DNA of 64,000 bases, taken from NCBI GenBank assembly GCA_029216955.1, contig JANAVB010044017.1, positions 7,629,580 through 7,693,579 on the forward strand. The letters run 5' to 3'. Origin of the DNA: Iris pallida (lineage: Eukaryota; Streptophyta; Magnoliopsida; Asparagales; Iridaceae). Below are positions 1 through 11,552 of this stretch, piece after piece. Made by a program: the position numbers and the translations under genes. Every line of letters starts with the position of its first letter. Within the stretch, counting starts at the first letter, position 1. The notes under the pieces were generated by a model, which saw nothing but the letters and a program-made list of their open reading frames with translations, had not been told where the DNA came from and did not search any database.

Positions 1-789
1 AACTCGGTAGTACTTTCATCGACCTACATGTTCCCCTTAACCAATCCCAGAAACTGTCTCTCCAAGGCACTCAAATCCACATTAGGAAAGAACTTCTCTT
101 TGAAGAGCTTCTTGAAGGTATCCCAAGTCAATTTTATCATGGCAAGTCTAGGCTCTGTGTGATACCATTGAGGGCGATATCAAACAGTGTACTAGCGGCT
201 GCCTCCTCCTGCAAGCTCCCCGAAATCTGTGCCACTAATAAGCCTCTCAATATCCTCTAGCTAGTCATCAGCATAAAGGATCCCCTCGGTACCCTTAAAC
301 TTTCGAGGAGACATCCTTTTGAAGTCTATGATAGTACTAGGCCTCGTCTACTACTGCTGGACTGGTGCACCATGAGGTTGAGCGATAGCCACCATCTCCA
401 CTGCAGCAAGTGCCAACTGGTGGACACTCTTGATGCTCTGGCGCATCACCTCAGCCTATCGCTGCTGAGCCTCGGCCTGAGCCCTCTGTGCCTCTATCAT
501 TTGCTGGAACAATATGAATATCTATGCTGCATCAGCCTATGGCGAAGGTAGTAGAGGAATCACCTCTGACTGAAATACAATGGTCCTTTGAACCGGTGGA
601 GGAGCACCCCCGATTGCAGCTGAGACTCCTACATGGACGAAAGAAGTAGTAGGAGCAACTCCTACAGCTGCAGCTCCCACAGTTGGAGCAGGAGGTCGTG
701 AAGTAGCAAACCTCTCTGAATGTGCTGCGGGTCCCGCTGGTCCAGAGTACTGTGACCAGATCTTCAGCGACATCCTGAAGACAGATCAA
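1..789 (-). pseudogene. gag N-terminal remnant of element E
   Basis: This is the 5' part of the gag gene of a Ty3/gypsy element running leftwards off the window. The reading near 540-770 (minus) has the same low-complexity start as the gag of element A at 19239-20015: a Thr-Ser-Arg then Pro/Ala-rich stretch, a Gly-Val-Ser-Ala motif and a Gly-Gly-Ala-Pro-Pro motif. Nucleotides 60-180 align by eye with A's capsid-coding region around 19320-19440. In-frame stops, one near 537, leave no long open frame, so it is dead. Bases 790-811 are the adjoining leader. The element resumes at 24353 after the insertion of A. Role, if intact: structural capsid/nucleocapsid protein of the particle. Confidence 0.7.
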
Positions 790-811
790 ACAAGGAAGTC
801 AATATGGCATA

Positions 812-816
812 AGATA
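812..816. repeat. Target-site duplication of element A (agata)
   Basis: The five bases agata lie directly left of the element A terminus at 817 and recur directly right of its other terminus at 24348-24352. Five-base duplications are typical of Ty3/gypsy integrase. The match fixes both ends of A and shows that it inserted as one unit into element E. Confidence 0.9.
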
Positions 817-1841
817 TGTCACGACCCGCACCCTAGAGTAAGGGCACGAGACGTGGGTACGTCCAGCCTACGCCGCAGTGTCGGCAGTAAAACGCTGTCC
901 TAGGTCACAACATCTAACAATTATAGGTGATAAACAGTTATACTCCCCGAATGGGGGTGACATAACAGAATATATATCAATCACAGCTAAGGTAGAACAG
1001 GAATAAGATAGAATGAGAAAAGATGATAATATCCAGGAAAGAAACATCTCAGAGGTACATACCAGAATTCTATGTGTCTATAAATAAATACATGTCCAAA
1101 TCTCTGAAATCCAAATACAGTAATCCAAGTAAAGTAAAGACAGTCCTAGTCTAAGGGAGTGTCATCTACTGCTAGTGGATCATGCTGCTGGTCAAGTCCA
1201 GGCACTCGTCTAGTGTAGCACCGGAGTAGGTAGGACAGAACGCCTCAGCCTCGTCCTCTGTAATATTTTAACATGTCCAGTCAGGACAGGAGCGAGAACA
1301 GTACATCTCAACAAATCATAGCAGGTCAGGATATATAATCATGCTAGAGAGTAAGATACAAGAAACTGAAGAATAACATGGTAAACAGGAAAGACTGTAA
1401 ATAAATAGCTACAGTATATAGAGAACTAACAGTGTCTAGTGATTCAGAGCACAAGATGGTTATGTAAATGACATGATGTTATACACGAGTAATCTACAGA
1501 GGTTGTACACGAGTAATCTACTGGTTTGAATACATAACCACTTCTACTCCCCCGCCCCAATCAATAGACAAGGATCTGGCTAAGTTATGTTATTATACAC
1601 GAAGGTCATGTGAATACATGATTATACACGATTTCACACGTTTCGTACACGAATGTCACAAATACAAGGAGTACACGATGTTCACGATAAAGTATACGAA
1701 CACGAAATATCCGATGTATCCGCTAAGGGGATAACATCGTCCAACAAGATCCATATAGTACTAATCCGTGTTTCCAACGTGTCAGCATCATGTAAAGTAA
1801 TCTAAAGCAGGAAATATACTCCTAATGCAGGATATGAAATG

Positions 1842-1864
1842 ATCAGAGAATGTACTCGCCTGTA
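1842..1864 (-). promoter_or_regulatory. Conserved GCGAGTACATT block in LTR A
   Basis: In element sense this reads acag/gcgagtacattctctgat. The same block recurs in the other LTR of A at 21272-21294, in the LTR of E at 25768-25790 and in the LTR of F at 63861-63883, although surrounding sequence has diverged. In F it reads cag/gtgagt, a textbook 5' splice donor. In A and E the second donor base is C, which would be a GC-AG type donor. A leader splice site is an inference; no acceptor was identified. Confidence 0.4.
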
Positions 1865-1987
1865 ACCGGTGAATCTGAGAGAATATATACTGTCCGAGGA
1901 GTGGTGTCTGTCTCCTATAGAACAGTACAAGTCACTATAAGTCTACAATGATAATAAGATGCAAATCAATGCATTCTACATGAATCT

Positions 1988-2075
1988 AGGTCAATCTAGA
2001 CCAAAGTCAACTCTTGGTCAACTCTGGTCAACCCTAGAAGTCAAACTAGGTCAACCAAGTCAAACCTAAGTCAAA
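1988..2075 (-). promoter_or_regulatory. W-box-like TTGAC array in LTR A
   Basis: About eight copies of GTCAA lie within 90 bp. Read in element orientation they are TTGAC(C/T), the core bound by WRKY transcription factors. They are all in one orientation and lie about 1.2 kb from the 3' end of the LTR. The same array occurs in the other LTR (about 21417-21505). Binding is inferred from the motif only. Confidence 0.45.
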
Positions 2076-4497
2076 CTAGTCTAATCTAGGTCTAGCAAGT
2101 TATTCTAGGTTCACTAAGGCTAAACAGTCTATCTAGATTCCAACTAGGCATACCATGCCTAATCATACCATAAACACATGACATGACTATGCCTAATAGT
2201 CTATTAAGAAAACACCTATCCTATAGTCACTATACCATTCTCATCCATATCATATCAAATAATATCCCATATTTATATATACATTATATTATGACATATG
2301 GTATCCCATACTCTATAACATAACATATCACATAATATCATATATATAAATACATTTTCACACATCATATATATATAACTAATATGTATAGTACAACACT
2401 ATAAAGGAAACTTAGATACTCATATATCACAAGGCATATATCTATGTATACATAGGAAAGGAGTGAGGGGAGAAAAGCACATGAGTATTAGGTGTGTGGG
2501 TGTGTCATAGACTTTGGCATGTGTGTGTGAGATATCACAAGAGTGTGTGATGAGAGAGGCATAGACAAGTACAAACAGTATTTTACATGTGTGTGAGTCT
2601 AGAGTGCATTGTGTGTAATGTTCAAGGTGAAACTACAAAGTAAACAGGGAATGCAATCCTGAAAACAGTGAGCAACTGTGGGTGTGTGTGTTAGATTAGA
2701 AACATGTGTGTAATCAGAAATTAAGAAGCAGTGAGCAATCCCAAACCAGTTCCAGTTAAACCAATGAATCTCAGTTTCAATACAAACTCAGTTTTATATA
2801 TAAGGAGGAATCTCAGGTTTGATATTGAACAACATACATAGATAAGAAGAAAGGGAAACTAGTTAGGTTCTAACAGTGAATTCCAGTTCAGATACCAGTT
2901 CAATGTAACACATGAATCACACATTATCAATCCATTTCTCAGGTAAACAGTTAACAACAGTTCAAATATAGGAAGATTGGAAATCTCAGGTTTAGGAAGA
3001 GTGAATCATTCAATAAATCAGCTAAATGACAGTTCATAAGAGGAAGACTGGCATCTCAGGTTCTTGCATATATCATGAATCAAAATCAGTTTAAGGATGA
3101 AAGAGGAAACTCATAAATAGGAACTGGTATCTCAAGTTATCAGGTTATAAAGCCAATTTGAAAGAAATGAACAATCAGTTTAAGAAGAGGGAAATGGAAA
3201 CAATGTAAAGGTAAATTCAGGTTTTTAATTCTCAGTTTAAGAAGAAATGAATCATTCAAAACTCAGGTTTTCACATATATCAAACCACCATTATCAAACC
3301 CCTTCCCAACAGTTAAACACCAAGTATCAAATGGGAAGGAAATCTGGAAATATCAGTTATCAACTTCTCAGGTTATCATACTGAACACAAGCCCAGGTCA
3401 ACAAATTCGAAAATGAATCCAATAGCCAAAAACTCATACTCACAACTACAAGCCTATAATCGAAAGTAAAAGCTTAGCTAACAAGAAATGTAACATGTGG
3501 GAATCATCATCAGTTGAAAAGCAACATAACAACAGAGAAATAAATGGGTTTTGAATTTCTGGAACAAAGTATCAGAGATGTATCAGTACTAACAAAAAAA
3601 CCTATGTTCGAATCCATATTCCTCATCCAAAAACCTAAGTTAATCATGTAACTAAAATAACAGAGATTATGTAACATACCTAGGATCTATCTAATAAATA
3701 AAAACACAATTTAAAACTATTTAAATCAATTTAATCACAGAACACCACACTGCACACTGATATACACAGTGCACTACACGTGCACAGGCCATAACGTGTC
3801 CGACACGACACGAGAGTTCCTGAAACTCTAGGGATCTCGTGTCAGTCATGGACACGACACACGTATCAAGTTTCGAGGGTTGAAACGTCGTGTGCACAGA
3901 GCAGTGCCACCCGAACAGCAGGGCAAGCTCCTTGCCCGCGCACGTGGGTGCACTACCGCGTGTCACGTGCTCGTGTCGACTCAACCTGACACGAAAATAT
4001 GCTCAGTGTCCAAGAAATACATAAGCGAGGTGAAAATGGATTTTCCTATTCAAATACAATTCACAAAATCGAACGAAATGCCCTTTGAGGCATTTCGTCG
4101 AACACTTACCTATACACGTGGATACGTGTCCGATACGGACACGAAATGGGTCCAAATTCTAGGGTTAGCCTATCCTACTGTTAGGTTAGGGTTAGGGCAT
4201 CCTAGAAATGAATTTTAACAGAATTTAAATGCAATAGAAAGGATTATACCTATAGGTGAACAATGGGTTAAAATCTCCAAATGGGAAGAGTTCTACAAGC
4301 CACCAAACTCCCTTAAATTGTGTTCTTCCTGAAAATACTCATCATCAACAGCAAGAATACTAATATTAGGTCCTATTGCAATTTGTTTGGAGGAATTTGG
4401 AGTAAAAATGGATTTTCTAAGAATTTATAAAGATGGGGACTCACCTCTTCCAAATGGCAATGATTTCCTAAAGAGGCAAGCCCTAATTTCAAGGGGA

Positions 4498-4505
4498 TAT
4501 AAATA
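4498..4505 (-). promoter_or_regulatory. TATA-like box of LTR A
   Basis: In element sense this is CCCCTATTTATATCC, about 410 bp from the LTR start. It sits in a context resembling the solo LTR (CCCCTATTTAATGCC near 35564) and the LTR of F (GCCTATTTAAACC near 33323). The shared position suggests a core promoter, with transcription then running through more than 3.5 kb of LTR as R-U5 leader. The repeat at 23926-23933 is the active 5' LTR copy. Confidence 0.35.
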
Positions 4506-4916
4506 GGGGAAAGAACACACTATAGCTGGCCAAATTTTTAGGGTTAGGGTTTGGTTCAAAGGGTGTGGGCCTATAGGCCATTAAGCCTTTAAGTCATAAA
4601 ATGACTTGTGATTTCACAAGTCATTCCTTAATCAATCTAGCTCCTAATTTCCCCAAACAAATCCAATGAGTTAAACCCTCACTAACTTAAGTCAATCTAG
4701 GTTTTCATATCCTAATCACTTAGCCATGACCTAGGTTAGCCACTAGATTAGTCTCCAAGGTCAACATAAGTCAAAGTCCACTAGAACACCAAAATCAATT
4801 ATACTTAAGTCACTTAAAAATCACATTAATTATAAATAATAATAATAATTCCAAATTAAATTCTAAAATTTTTAAAATGACCAAAATACCCTCAAGCTAG
4901 AAAAGTGGTAGTGACA

Positions 4917-4934
4917 AATCTACCCCCTTAAAAT
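4917..4934 (-). other. Polypurine tract of element A
   Basis: In element sense a run TTTTAAGGGGGTAGATT directly precedes the 3' LTR. It is the expected RNase H-resistant primer for plus-strand DNA synthesis. Just upstream is the GAGGACAAAATT motif that also precedes the tracts of elements B and D. Confidence 0.8.
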
Positions 4935-4995
4935 AATTTTGTCCTCAAAATTTAAAGGCAAAACTAAACTGCTGAGAAGGATAGAAAAGTATACC

Positions 4996-6550
4996 TCAAG
5001 GTCCAAAAAGATAGGGATACCGCTCGCGCATCTCATCCTTCCGCTCCCAGGTAGACTCTCCTGGAGAATGATGCCTCCATGCGACGCGTACCAAGGGTAT
5101 CACCTGGTTCCTCAATACCTTCTCTCGGCGATCCAGAATCTCAACAGGCTGCTCTGGATAACTGAGACTAGGTCCAACCTCTATCTCCGAGTGATCGAGC
5201 ACATGGCTAGGGTCAGCCACGTACCGTCTCAGCTGTGATATGTGAAATACGTTGTGAACTCCCACAAGTACAGGTGACAAGTCTAGCATGTATGCCACGT
5301 CACCGACTCTCCCGCTGATAACGAAAGGGCCGATGAAGCGCGGGCTAAGCTTTCCACCTCCACCAAAACGTATCGTACCACGAGTCGTAGATATTCGCAG
5401 AAAAACTATGTCTCCAACCTAATCACAAGCAAGGTCTCAAGTTACTAAAAATCAAACACGATCAATCAAACAAACAAAACAAAATACAACCTACTTCTAA
5501 TCCTATCTCTAAATCTGTACCTCAAACTCCAGCGGCCTCTGGTGGCTATCGGCCCAGTGCCGATGTCTGTCCTGCGCCACGCGAAGTCTGTCCCTGATGA
5601 GCTTCACCTTCTCGGCTGCGTCAACAACCATCTCTGGTCCCAGTAAAGCTCGCTCTCCAACATCATCCCAAGATAAGGGTGTACGACACCTACGCCCGTA
5701 CAGAGCCTCAAACGGTGACATCTCAATACTGGCCTGATAACTGTTGTTGTAAGCAAACTCCACCAAATATAGGTGATCCTCCCTGGAACCTCCAAAATCC
5801 AGGACGCACGTCCGCAGCATATCCTCAAGGGTCTGAATAGTCCTCTCTGACTGTCCGTCCGTCTGGGGGTGGTATACAGTACTAAACTTGAGCTGAGTGC
5901 CCAAGTTAGTCTGTAGACTCCTCCAGAAATGGAAAGTAAAGCGACTATCCCGATCTGAGACTATGCTGATGGGAACTCCGTAAATCTTGACTATCTGTCT
6001 CATATACAGCTCCGTAAGCCTCTCTGTAGACGTACCCACCTTGAATGGCAAGAAGTGGGCCGATTTAGTTAACCTGTCAACGATGACCCAAATTGCGTCT
6101 TTCCCTCCTGGTGTACGCGGCAACCCCGATACAAAATCCATGGTAATATGTTCCCACTTCCACTCTGGAATAGGCAATGGCTGCAATTATCCTCCGGGCC
6201 TCTGCCTCTCTGCCTTGACCTGCTGACAGATCAAGCATCTAGCAACGAAGTGGGACACCTCCCTCTTCATCCCGTACCACCAGACATGCTCTCACAGATC
6301 CCTGTACATCTTGTTGGCACCAGGATGTATAGAGTACTGCGATCTGTGAGCCTCCTGCATGATCTGCTCTCTGAGCTACCCGCTAGGCACACATAACCGG
6401 GAACCGTGCCTCAGGGCACCATCCTCTGCAAGTGAGAACTCAACATCCTCCACTCCTGCACTGATCTGCTCTCGGATACACCGCAGAGCCACATCCTCGA
6501 ACTGTGTCGCCTTGATCCTGTCCATCAAGTCCGACTGTATCTGAAGGCCC
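4996..6550 (-). pseudogene. Element A integrase and chromodomain (decayed 3' end of pol)
   Basis: In the element this part inserts cDNA into the host chromosome. The catalytic core lies at about 5509-6186, with the D,D(35)E residues in MDFVSG, SDRDSRF and a DGQSERTIQTLE motif. After a probable intron (5419-5520) the frame continues through the GPF/Y-like region and a C-terminal chromodomain (about 5000-5150) resembling those of Tekay elements, ending at 4996. The zinc-binding N-terminus is at about 6190-6500. In-frame stops are TAG at 6376-6378, TGA at 6292-6294 and TAA at 6187-6189. A one-base frameshift near 6550 separates it from RNase H. It cannot make a full integrase. Confidence 0.88.
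5419..5520 (-). other. Putative spliceosomal intron in element A pol
   Basis: The frame reads ...LEFE, then GAG/gtacag..., and resumes after ...tgattag/GTT as VGDIVF, the normal continuation of a chromoviral integrase. The 102 bases between start with GT, end with AG and contain stops in the pol frame. Both flanks are intact and in the same frame. An insertion of junk would not be expected to leave splice-like ends at a natural codon join. Splicing is inferred, not shown. Confidence 0.6.
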
Positions 6551-7100
6551 ATAACTGCATCTGCACCCCTGGCACAATTACCTCAATTCTAAGGCTCTCC
6601 AAGTCTACAAGCAGGTGCCGATCCATAGTCAAACACATGGCTGTCGGATACCTACTCAAGGCATCGGCAACCACGTTGGCCTTTCCCGGGTGATACTGAA
6701 GTGCGATGTCAAAGTCCTTCATCAACTCAAGCCACCTGCGCTGCCTCATGTTGAGCTCTTTCTGTGTAAACACATACTTCAAGCTCTTGTGATCTGTGAA
6801 AATCTCCACCCTCTCGCCATACAAATAGTGCTTCCACAACTTTAAAGCAAAAATCACCGCCGCCAGCTCCAGGTCATGGGTAGGGTAGTTCTTCTCATGA
6901 GGACACAATTGTCTAGAAGTATAGGCAATCACCTTCCCATTCTGCTGCAAGACACAACCCAGCCCCTTCCCTGAAGCATCACTATAAATAGTGAATACAC
7001 CTGATCCTGAAGGCAATGTCAGAATCGAAGCTGTCGTAAGCCGCTTCTTCAACTCATCAAAAGCTGCCTGACACTCCTCTGACCAAACATACTCAGCATC
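6551..7100 (-). pseudogene. Element A RNase H domain, downstream part of pol split by element B
   Basis: This stretch degrades the RNA strand during reverse transcription. The reading has the Ty3 RNase H signature: [10 protein letters not shown] near the start, then [17 protein letters not shown] and TDHKSLKY, ending in the tether [14 protein letters not shown]. Catalytic acidic residues are visible in SDAS, DLEL, TDHK and VADALS. The frame is open back to the element B insertion at 7100 and in phase with RT at 17311-18677. It breaks at a one-base shift near 6550, where it passes to the integrase frame. Confidence 0.88.
7096..7100. repeat. Target-site duplication of element B (gcatc)
   Basis: The bases gcatc directly precede the element B terminus at 7101 and recur at 17311-17315 directly after its other end. 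They lie inside A's pol codons, so B inserted after A. Removal of B plus one copy restores the RT-RNase H frame. Confidence 0.92.
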
Positions 7101-8044
7101 TGTAATGTTCCTATTTTGAAATACATATATGACCGTATTATTGTATTACGAGGATTTTAAAATTTGGTATTGTTAAAATTTTATTATTAAATTATTGGAG
7201 GTGAATTTTTCCTATTATTATTAATGTTATTATTAATTTTCTTGTTCTAATTATACCCTTCCAAAATATCTAACCTAACTCCCTCTCTTCTCCCTCACAT
7301 TTCCCACTCTCACACTCTTCCTCTCTCCTCCCTCTCTGTCGGCAGGAGAACACCCCCCAATTCCTTTCTCTCTCTCTCAGCTCATCATCCCTCTCCCTCA
7401 ACTCTCTCTCTCTCCCCTTCTCTCGAGCTCCCCTCACTCCCCCCTCTCGGCCTTCTCCCATGGTTACGGTCGCCCACCATTGTAGCTGCCGCCACTACTT
7501 CAGCCACCACTGCCATGGCGACCACCCCCATCGTCGCCGTCGTCTCCCTCGCCACCATCGCCCCCGTCTCCAGTCCTCACCACCGCCGCCATCACCCTCC
7601 AGCACCGCCACCGCCACTGCCATCAGTCATCTCCACCACCACTGCTTCCCTCCACCACCATCTCCATGGCCGGTCACCGCCACCCCCTCGCCGTGGCTGC
7701 TCCCTTCGGCCGCCACCGTCATCATCTCCGCCACCACTTCCTGCCGCCACCATCATCATCGTCGCCATCTCCATCCTCCCTCCGCCGTCGTCGACCCCAG
7801 CTCCGACGCCGGTAAGCCTCTCCTCCGGCCTCCCCTCTTCTTCTGTCTTCTCCTCCGCCCGGAGCTGCCGCGACCTGGCCGAGCTCCGAGCTCCTCCGCC
7901 CCTCTCTGTGTACTCCTCCGCCTCCCCCCCTTTTCCTTTCCTGGCGACCATCATCGCCGTCGAGCCTCGCTGGCCGTGCCAGCCTCGAGTGGCGGGTCGC
8001 CCTTGGGCCCCGCGCTACTCGAGCAGTGTGCAGCCTTGGGAGTC

Positions 8045-8480
8045 GTGCTCTCCTCGGGCCGCGCGCCCGCTTGACTTACGTGTTCCCTTATTTTTCGTGC
8101 TTCTCGGGATGTGTGCCTCGATTTGTGTGCTGTCCCATTTTCCGTGCACCTCGATCCACGTGCTGCCTTGGGCAGCGGGACGCCTCGAGCCCCGCGCTGC
8201 CTCGAGCAACATGCTACCTCGGTTGGTGCGTTGTCTCGATCCTCGTGTCTCGACCTTTGTGCCTTCCTCGTGACCCATGCTGCATCGATTTACGTGCTCC
8301 TTGGACCTTGGTTCGTCTCGATTTACGTGTATATTTATGTTTTTCGTTCGTCTCGATATTCGAATCATCTCGATTCTCGTGCGCATCTCGATATACGTAC
8401 GCGTCTCGATTTACGTATCCGTATCGGTCTGCGTGCCTCGATTTCCGTGCCAGATCCCTGTGCTGCTTGTGGGACCCGTA
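8045..8480 (+). repeat. Degenerate ctcgatttacgtg short repeats in LTR B
   Basis: About twenty imperfect copies of a word near ctcgatttacgtgc are spaced roughly 15-25 bp apart. Many carry the ACGTG core of ABRE/G-box elements. The array is repeated in the other LTR (about 13850-14250), where copies have diverged one by one. It may be a decayed minisatellite or an array of binding sites. Confidence 0.6.
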
Positions 8481-9012
8481 CGGTATAGCCTCATGCCATT
8501 CTAAGTGATTTTGTCATTATTTTATTATTTAATTCTAATGATTGTTTATTGTGTGTTCTGAGGATCTCGATTGGCGTGCTAGCTTGGATTGCGACTGCCG
8601 AAGACTTGCTTACCTAGCCGAGCCCTCTAGGCAAGTATCCCTTGCTCATCGACGGCTCTTGTCCTCTCTCTTGGATTTTATTTTATTTAATTAATTTGTA
8701 CTTGTAAATTTTATAACCATGATTAGTGTAGCCAAGTAGTAGATCTGCCATGATGATAACTTAGGATAGCTTGGTCCGATACCGGGATAGACCGTATCGG
8801 ACAACTCGGATGGGTCATCCACACCTCCGAGGACACGAGTACGACTCACATGTATGGATTGTCCCTGTATGCCCCGTGTCCGACTCGCGGTCGGGTAACG
8901 GCTTGGCAAACTATTCTTGTGGCTGTGATTGCGCTTGGGTTAGAATTACGAGCATGTGCTGTGATGCGCCCTGCGAGGCGGTTATTTTATTATTATGCAT
9001 GTTGGCTTGGCC

Positions 9013-9190
9013 CCCAGTACACATTGTAGCGCTGCTGGAGGCCGGGACTTAGTGGTCTCGGGTTCGATTGATTTTCCAGTATGCATCGTAGTGCTGCTGG
9101 AGGCCGAGACTTAGTGTTCTCGGCTATCGACTTGTTCCCAGTACGCATCATAGTGCTGCTGGTAGCTGAGACTTAGTGTTCTCAGCCTGC
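9013..9190 (+). repeat. Three tandem units of about 63 bp in LTR B
   Basis: Units start with ccagtacgcat (about 9013, 9075, 9137). Each contains gtgctgctggagg and gacttagtgttctcgg. The same triplet is present in the second LTR (about 14780-14957). It is non-coding; function unknown. Confidence 0.7.
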
Positions 9191-11552
9191 GATTCTGCGA
9201 TTCTGCGGCGGGTTGTGCCGAGTGGCTTTAGCCCCAATTTGCTGGGAGCTCCTGTCCAGAATACAGAGGAGACTCTGCCGGATTCTTCCAAAATTCCCGA
9301 TCGGGAATTTGGTTCGAAGGACTGGGCAGAACCATTCCTTTGGTTTGCTGGACTGGGCTCGTGCCTATTCACCTTGGTATAGTATACTTGATCCCCTTGC
9401 TTGCTAGGTAGACTCCAGACTAGATTAGTCGTCTAGCTCCTGACCTGTCTTGTCAGTCGGATAGCGTAAGGAGAGCGGTTCCACTCGGGAGACGGTCTGC
9501 AACCCTGGTCCTTGTTTGGTTTAAGGGTTGTGGATTTGCTCCAGAGCGGTCCATGTAATCCTTGCCACTTCCGGCGGCATTTATTACCGGACTCTTGTCC
9601 CCCGACCCTTCATCTTAGGGGTTGTCCTAGTCTGTCAGATAGAGCTGACAGCTGTCCTATGTATTGGGAGTTGTGACTTGTAGATATGACTGAGGATTGA
9701 GTATTATGGAGAGTACGATCTTGGGATATTGACTTGGTGGATCTATATGGATTCTTGGGTTTTGGTGATTTTCGAATATTTCGTGGAACGAGGAGAATAT
9801 CGAGGGTATTATTATATGATTTTTACTTGACTTCCCAAACGTCCAAAACCTGGTACCTTTGTGTATTCCGGTAGTTAGGAAAAACCTGGTTTGATTGCTA
9901 TGTCTTGGTAGTTAGAGGGGCTCGTTTTCTAGTGGCTTGTGATCATTGACTTAGAGGATTCTTGTGAGCCAGAGGGCCTAGCATTGCTTATAGTAATTAG
10001 CTTGGATATTTGGTTATTGACCTCTCTGACATGATATTGATTTCCATCGTAGCTAGGAGACTCCTGATAGTTTGATAAGGTGGATGGATCGACTTGATGA
10101 TTTGAGCTGTAGGTTCCCATATGTACTTGAGAGACTATTATGGTAGAGATTCTGATCTTGTACCCGACTTGATATCCATGTCACGATTTGGGCATATGAC
10201 TTCTTGTGACTGATAGGTTTGACCTTGTTCCTGGTATTACACGATGACCTAGACCTGTCTTAATTCTTGATAGTGGCCCGTAGAGGTGCACTCCTGACTA
10301 GCAGTTTGGACTTGACAGTAAACCTGGCATGTATACTCTTGATTCTTGATAGTGGCCCGTGGTGGCGCACTCCTGACTAGTACTCTTGACATAACATGTT
10401 TACTCTTGACCGCTGTTGCGACAGCCAGTCCTGACTTGCTAAGTATGACCTTGTCTTGACACCGTGGTTGATTTTCCTGATTGTGCTTGTACATACTACC
10501 TGTCTCGTCTTGCATCATGTCTAGGACATGGATTCCTGGTTACCATGGTCAGGAATTCATAATAAATCTGACTAGGTTAACAACTAGATTGATCAAGTAG
10601 CTCATATAGATCGAGGTATTCCGGCTACAGGCAATCCCGTTATCTGGGCGCTCATGGGATTTGTAGCCTGCCGTCGAGTAGGGCACATTTCCAGCACACT
10701 GTCATGTGTTGCACCCCTCCAGCTAGCTATTAGGGTACATTTGTCTTCCGGGCGATGTACCCACTATATATTATATATTCGTCCTGGATAACCTGGATAG
10801 TCTGCAGGGCTTGTGGCTATAGGAATACCTCAACTGCATCTTGTTAGTAATTAGGCCTGTGATAACCCTAGTTAGTTAATAATAGCAAGCCGTAGGCAAT
10901 GTGTGGCCGCTTGTCCTTCTGTGTTGATTGGCTTGTTGCCTGCTAGCCAGCTGATATTGATTTCCAGCTGGCAGTGCAGGTGTTAGTGGATGCTAGAAAG
11001 ATTGTGATTGTATTAGCTTCACTATACTTGTGGATTGTTATCGTGCGTTGGTACCGTACGATCCCTTACCTTTATTTAGTGTTTTTAGATGTTATTCTGG
11101 TCATATTTTATCATGCTGGTTTTCTTCGCCCGTCCTTGAGCCTTCCTTTCTGGTACTTGCTGCGGTTGGCCTGACCAACCCTGGATTGTTCCCAGATTGT
11201 CTGAGACCGACCCGGTGGATCTTCCAGACTTGACTTGGAGGGTGTGCTTCAGTTCCCGACCATGCTAGGAACTGTGGGAAGGTATACTTGTCTACATTAT
11301 TATTCTGTATTGTAGATTCCTGATTTTCATATGAGTATTCCCTGCTTTCCATATGATTATCTCTTTTGATGTTGATTCATTATGATTTGCCTGTGGATAT
11401 GAGATCGGATTTAGGCCATAGATTGATTGCATGCTAGGATACCCAACCAGACTGGACAGCCGTCATCACCGTATAGCGTATTCGTACCTTATACGGTGTA
11501 GCTGGCCGTGTACGTCCCCGTATTCTGGAACTGGGGCGTTACATGGTTTTAG

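Larger units (their letters stand above)
817..4916 (-). repeat. 3' LTR of element A
   Basis: A 4100-bp direct repeat of 20246-24347. On the plus strand it begins tgtcacgaccc and ends ggtagtgaca, which gives the TG/CA inverted ends. Internal parts include a W-box-like array (about 1988-2075), repeated acacga words (1476-1700), an AT-rich tract with microsatellites (2220-2400), a run of tg repeats (2480-2720) and a CpG-rich block with many acgtg cores (3760-4150). There is no coding region in it. Open frames at 3721-3984 and 3880-4218 have no protein-like features. Confidence 0.93.
7101..11543 (+). repeat. 5' LTR of element B
   Basis: A 4443-bp direct repeat of 12860-17310. It begins tgtaatgttcc and ends ggggcgttaca. 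A pyrimidine-rich leader (7290-7460) is followed by a CpG- and CCACC-rich block (7460-8040). Then come degenerate ctcgattNacgtg repeats (8045-8480), a three-unit repeat (about 9013-9190) and a two-unit repeat near 10258-10380. Long open frames at 7460-8273 come from low-complexity Pro/Ser/His-rich sequence and are open on both strands, so I do not call a gene. Confidence 0.93.

Noticed and set aside
4160..4202. Telomere-like gttagggttaggg in LTR A (also about 23600-23635)
   Set aside because: Only two short TTAGGG units within ordinary LTR sequence; plant telomeres are TTTAGGG arrays. No sign of interstitial telomere.
7460..8273. Long open frames of 200-280 codons in both LTRs of element B
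   Set aside because: The sequence is CCACC/CTCC-rich, and open on both strands and in several frames. It lies inside an LTR repeated at 13219-14058 and has no domain-like pattern. Composition explains the openness.
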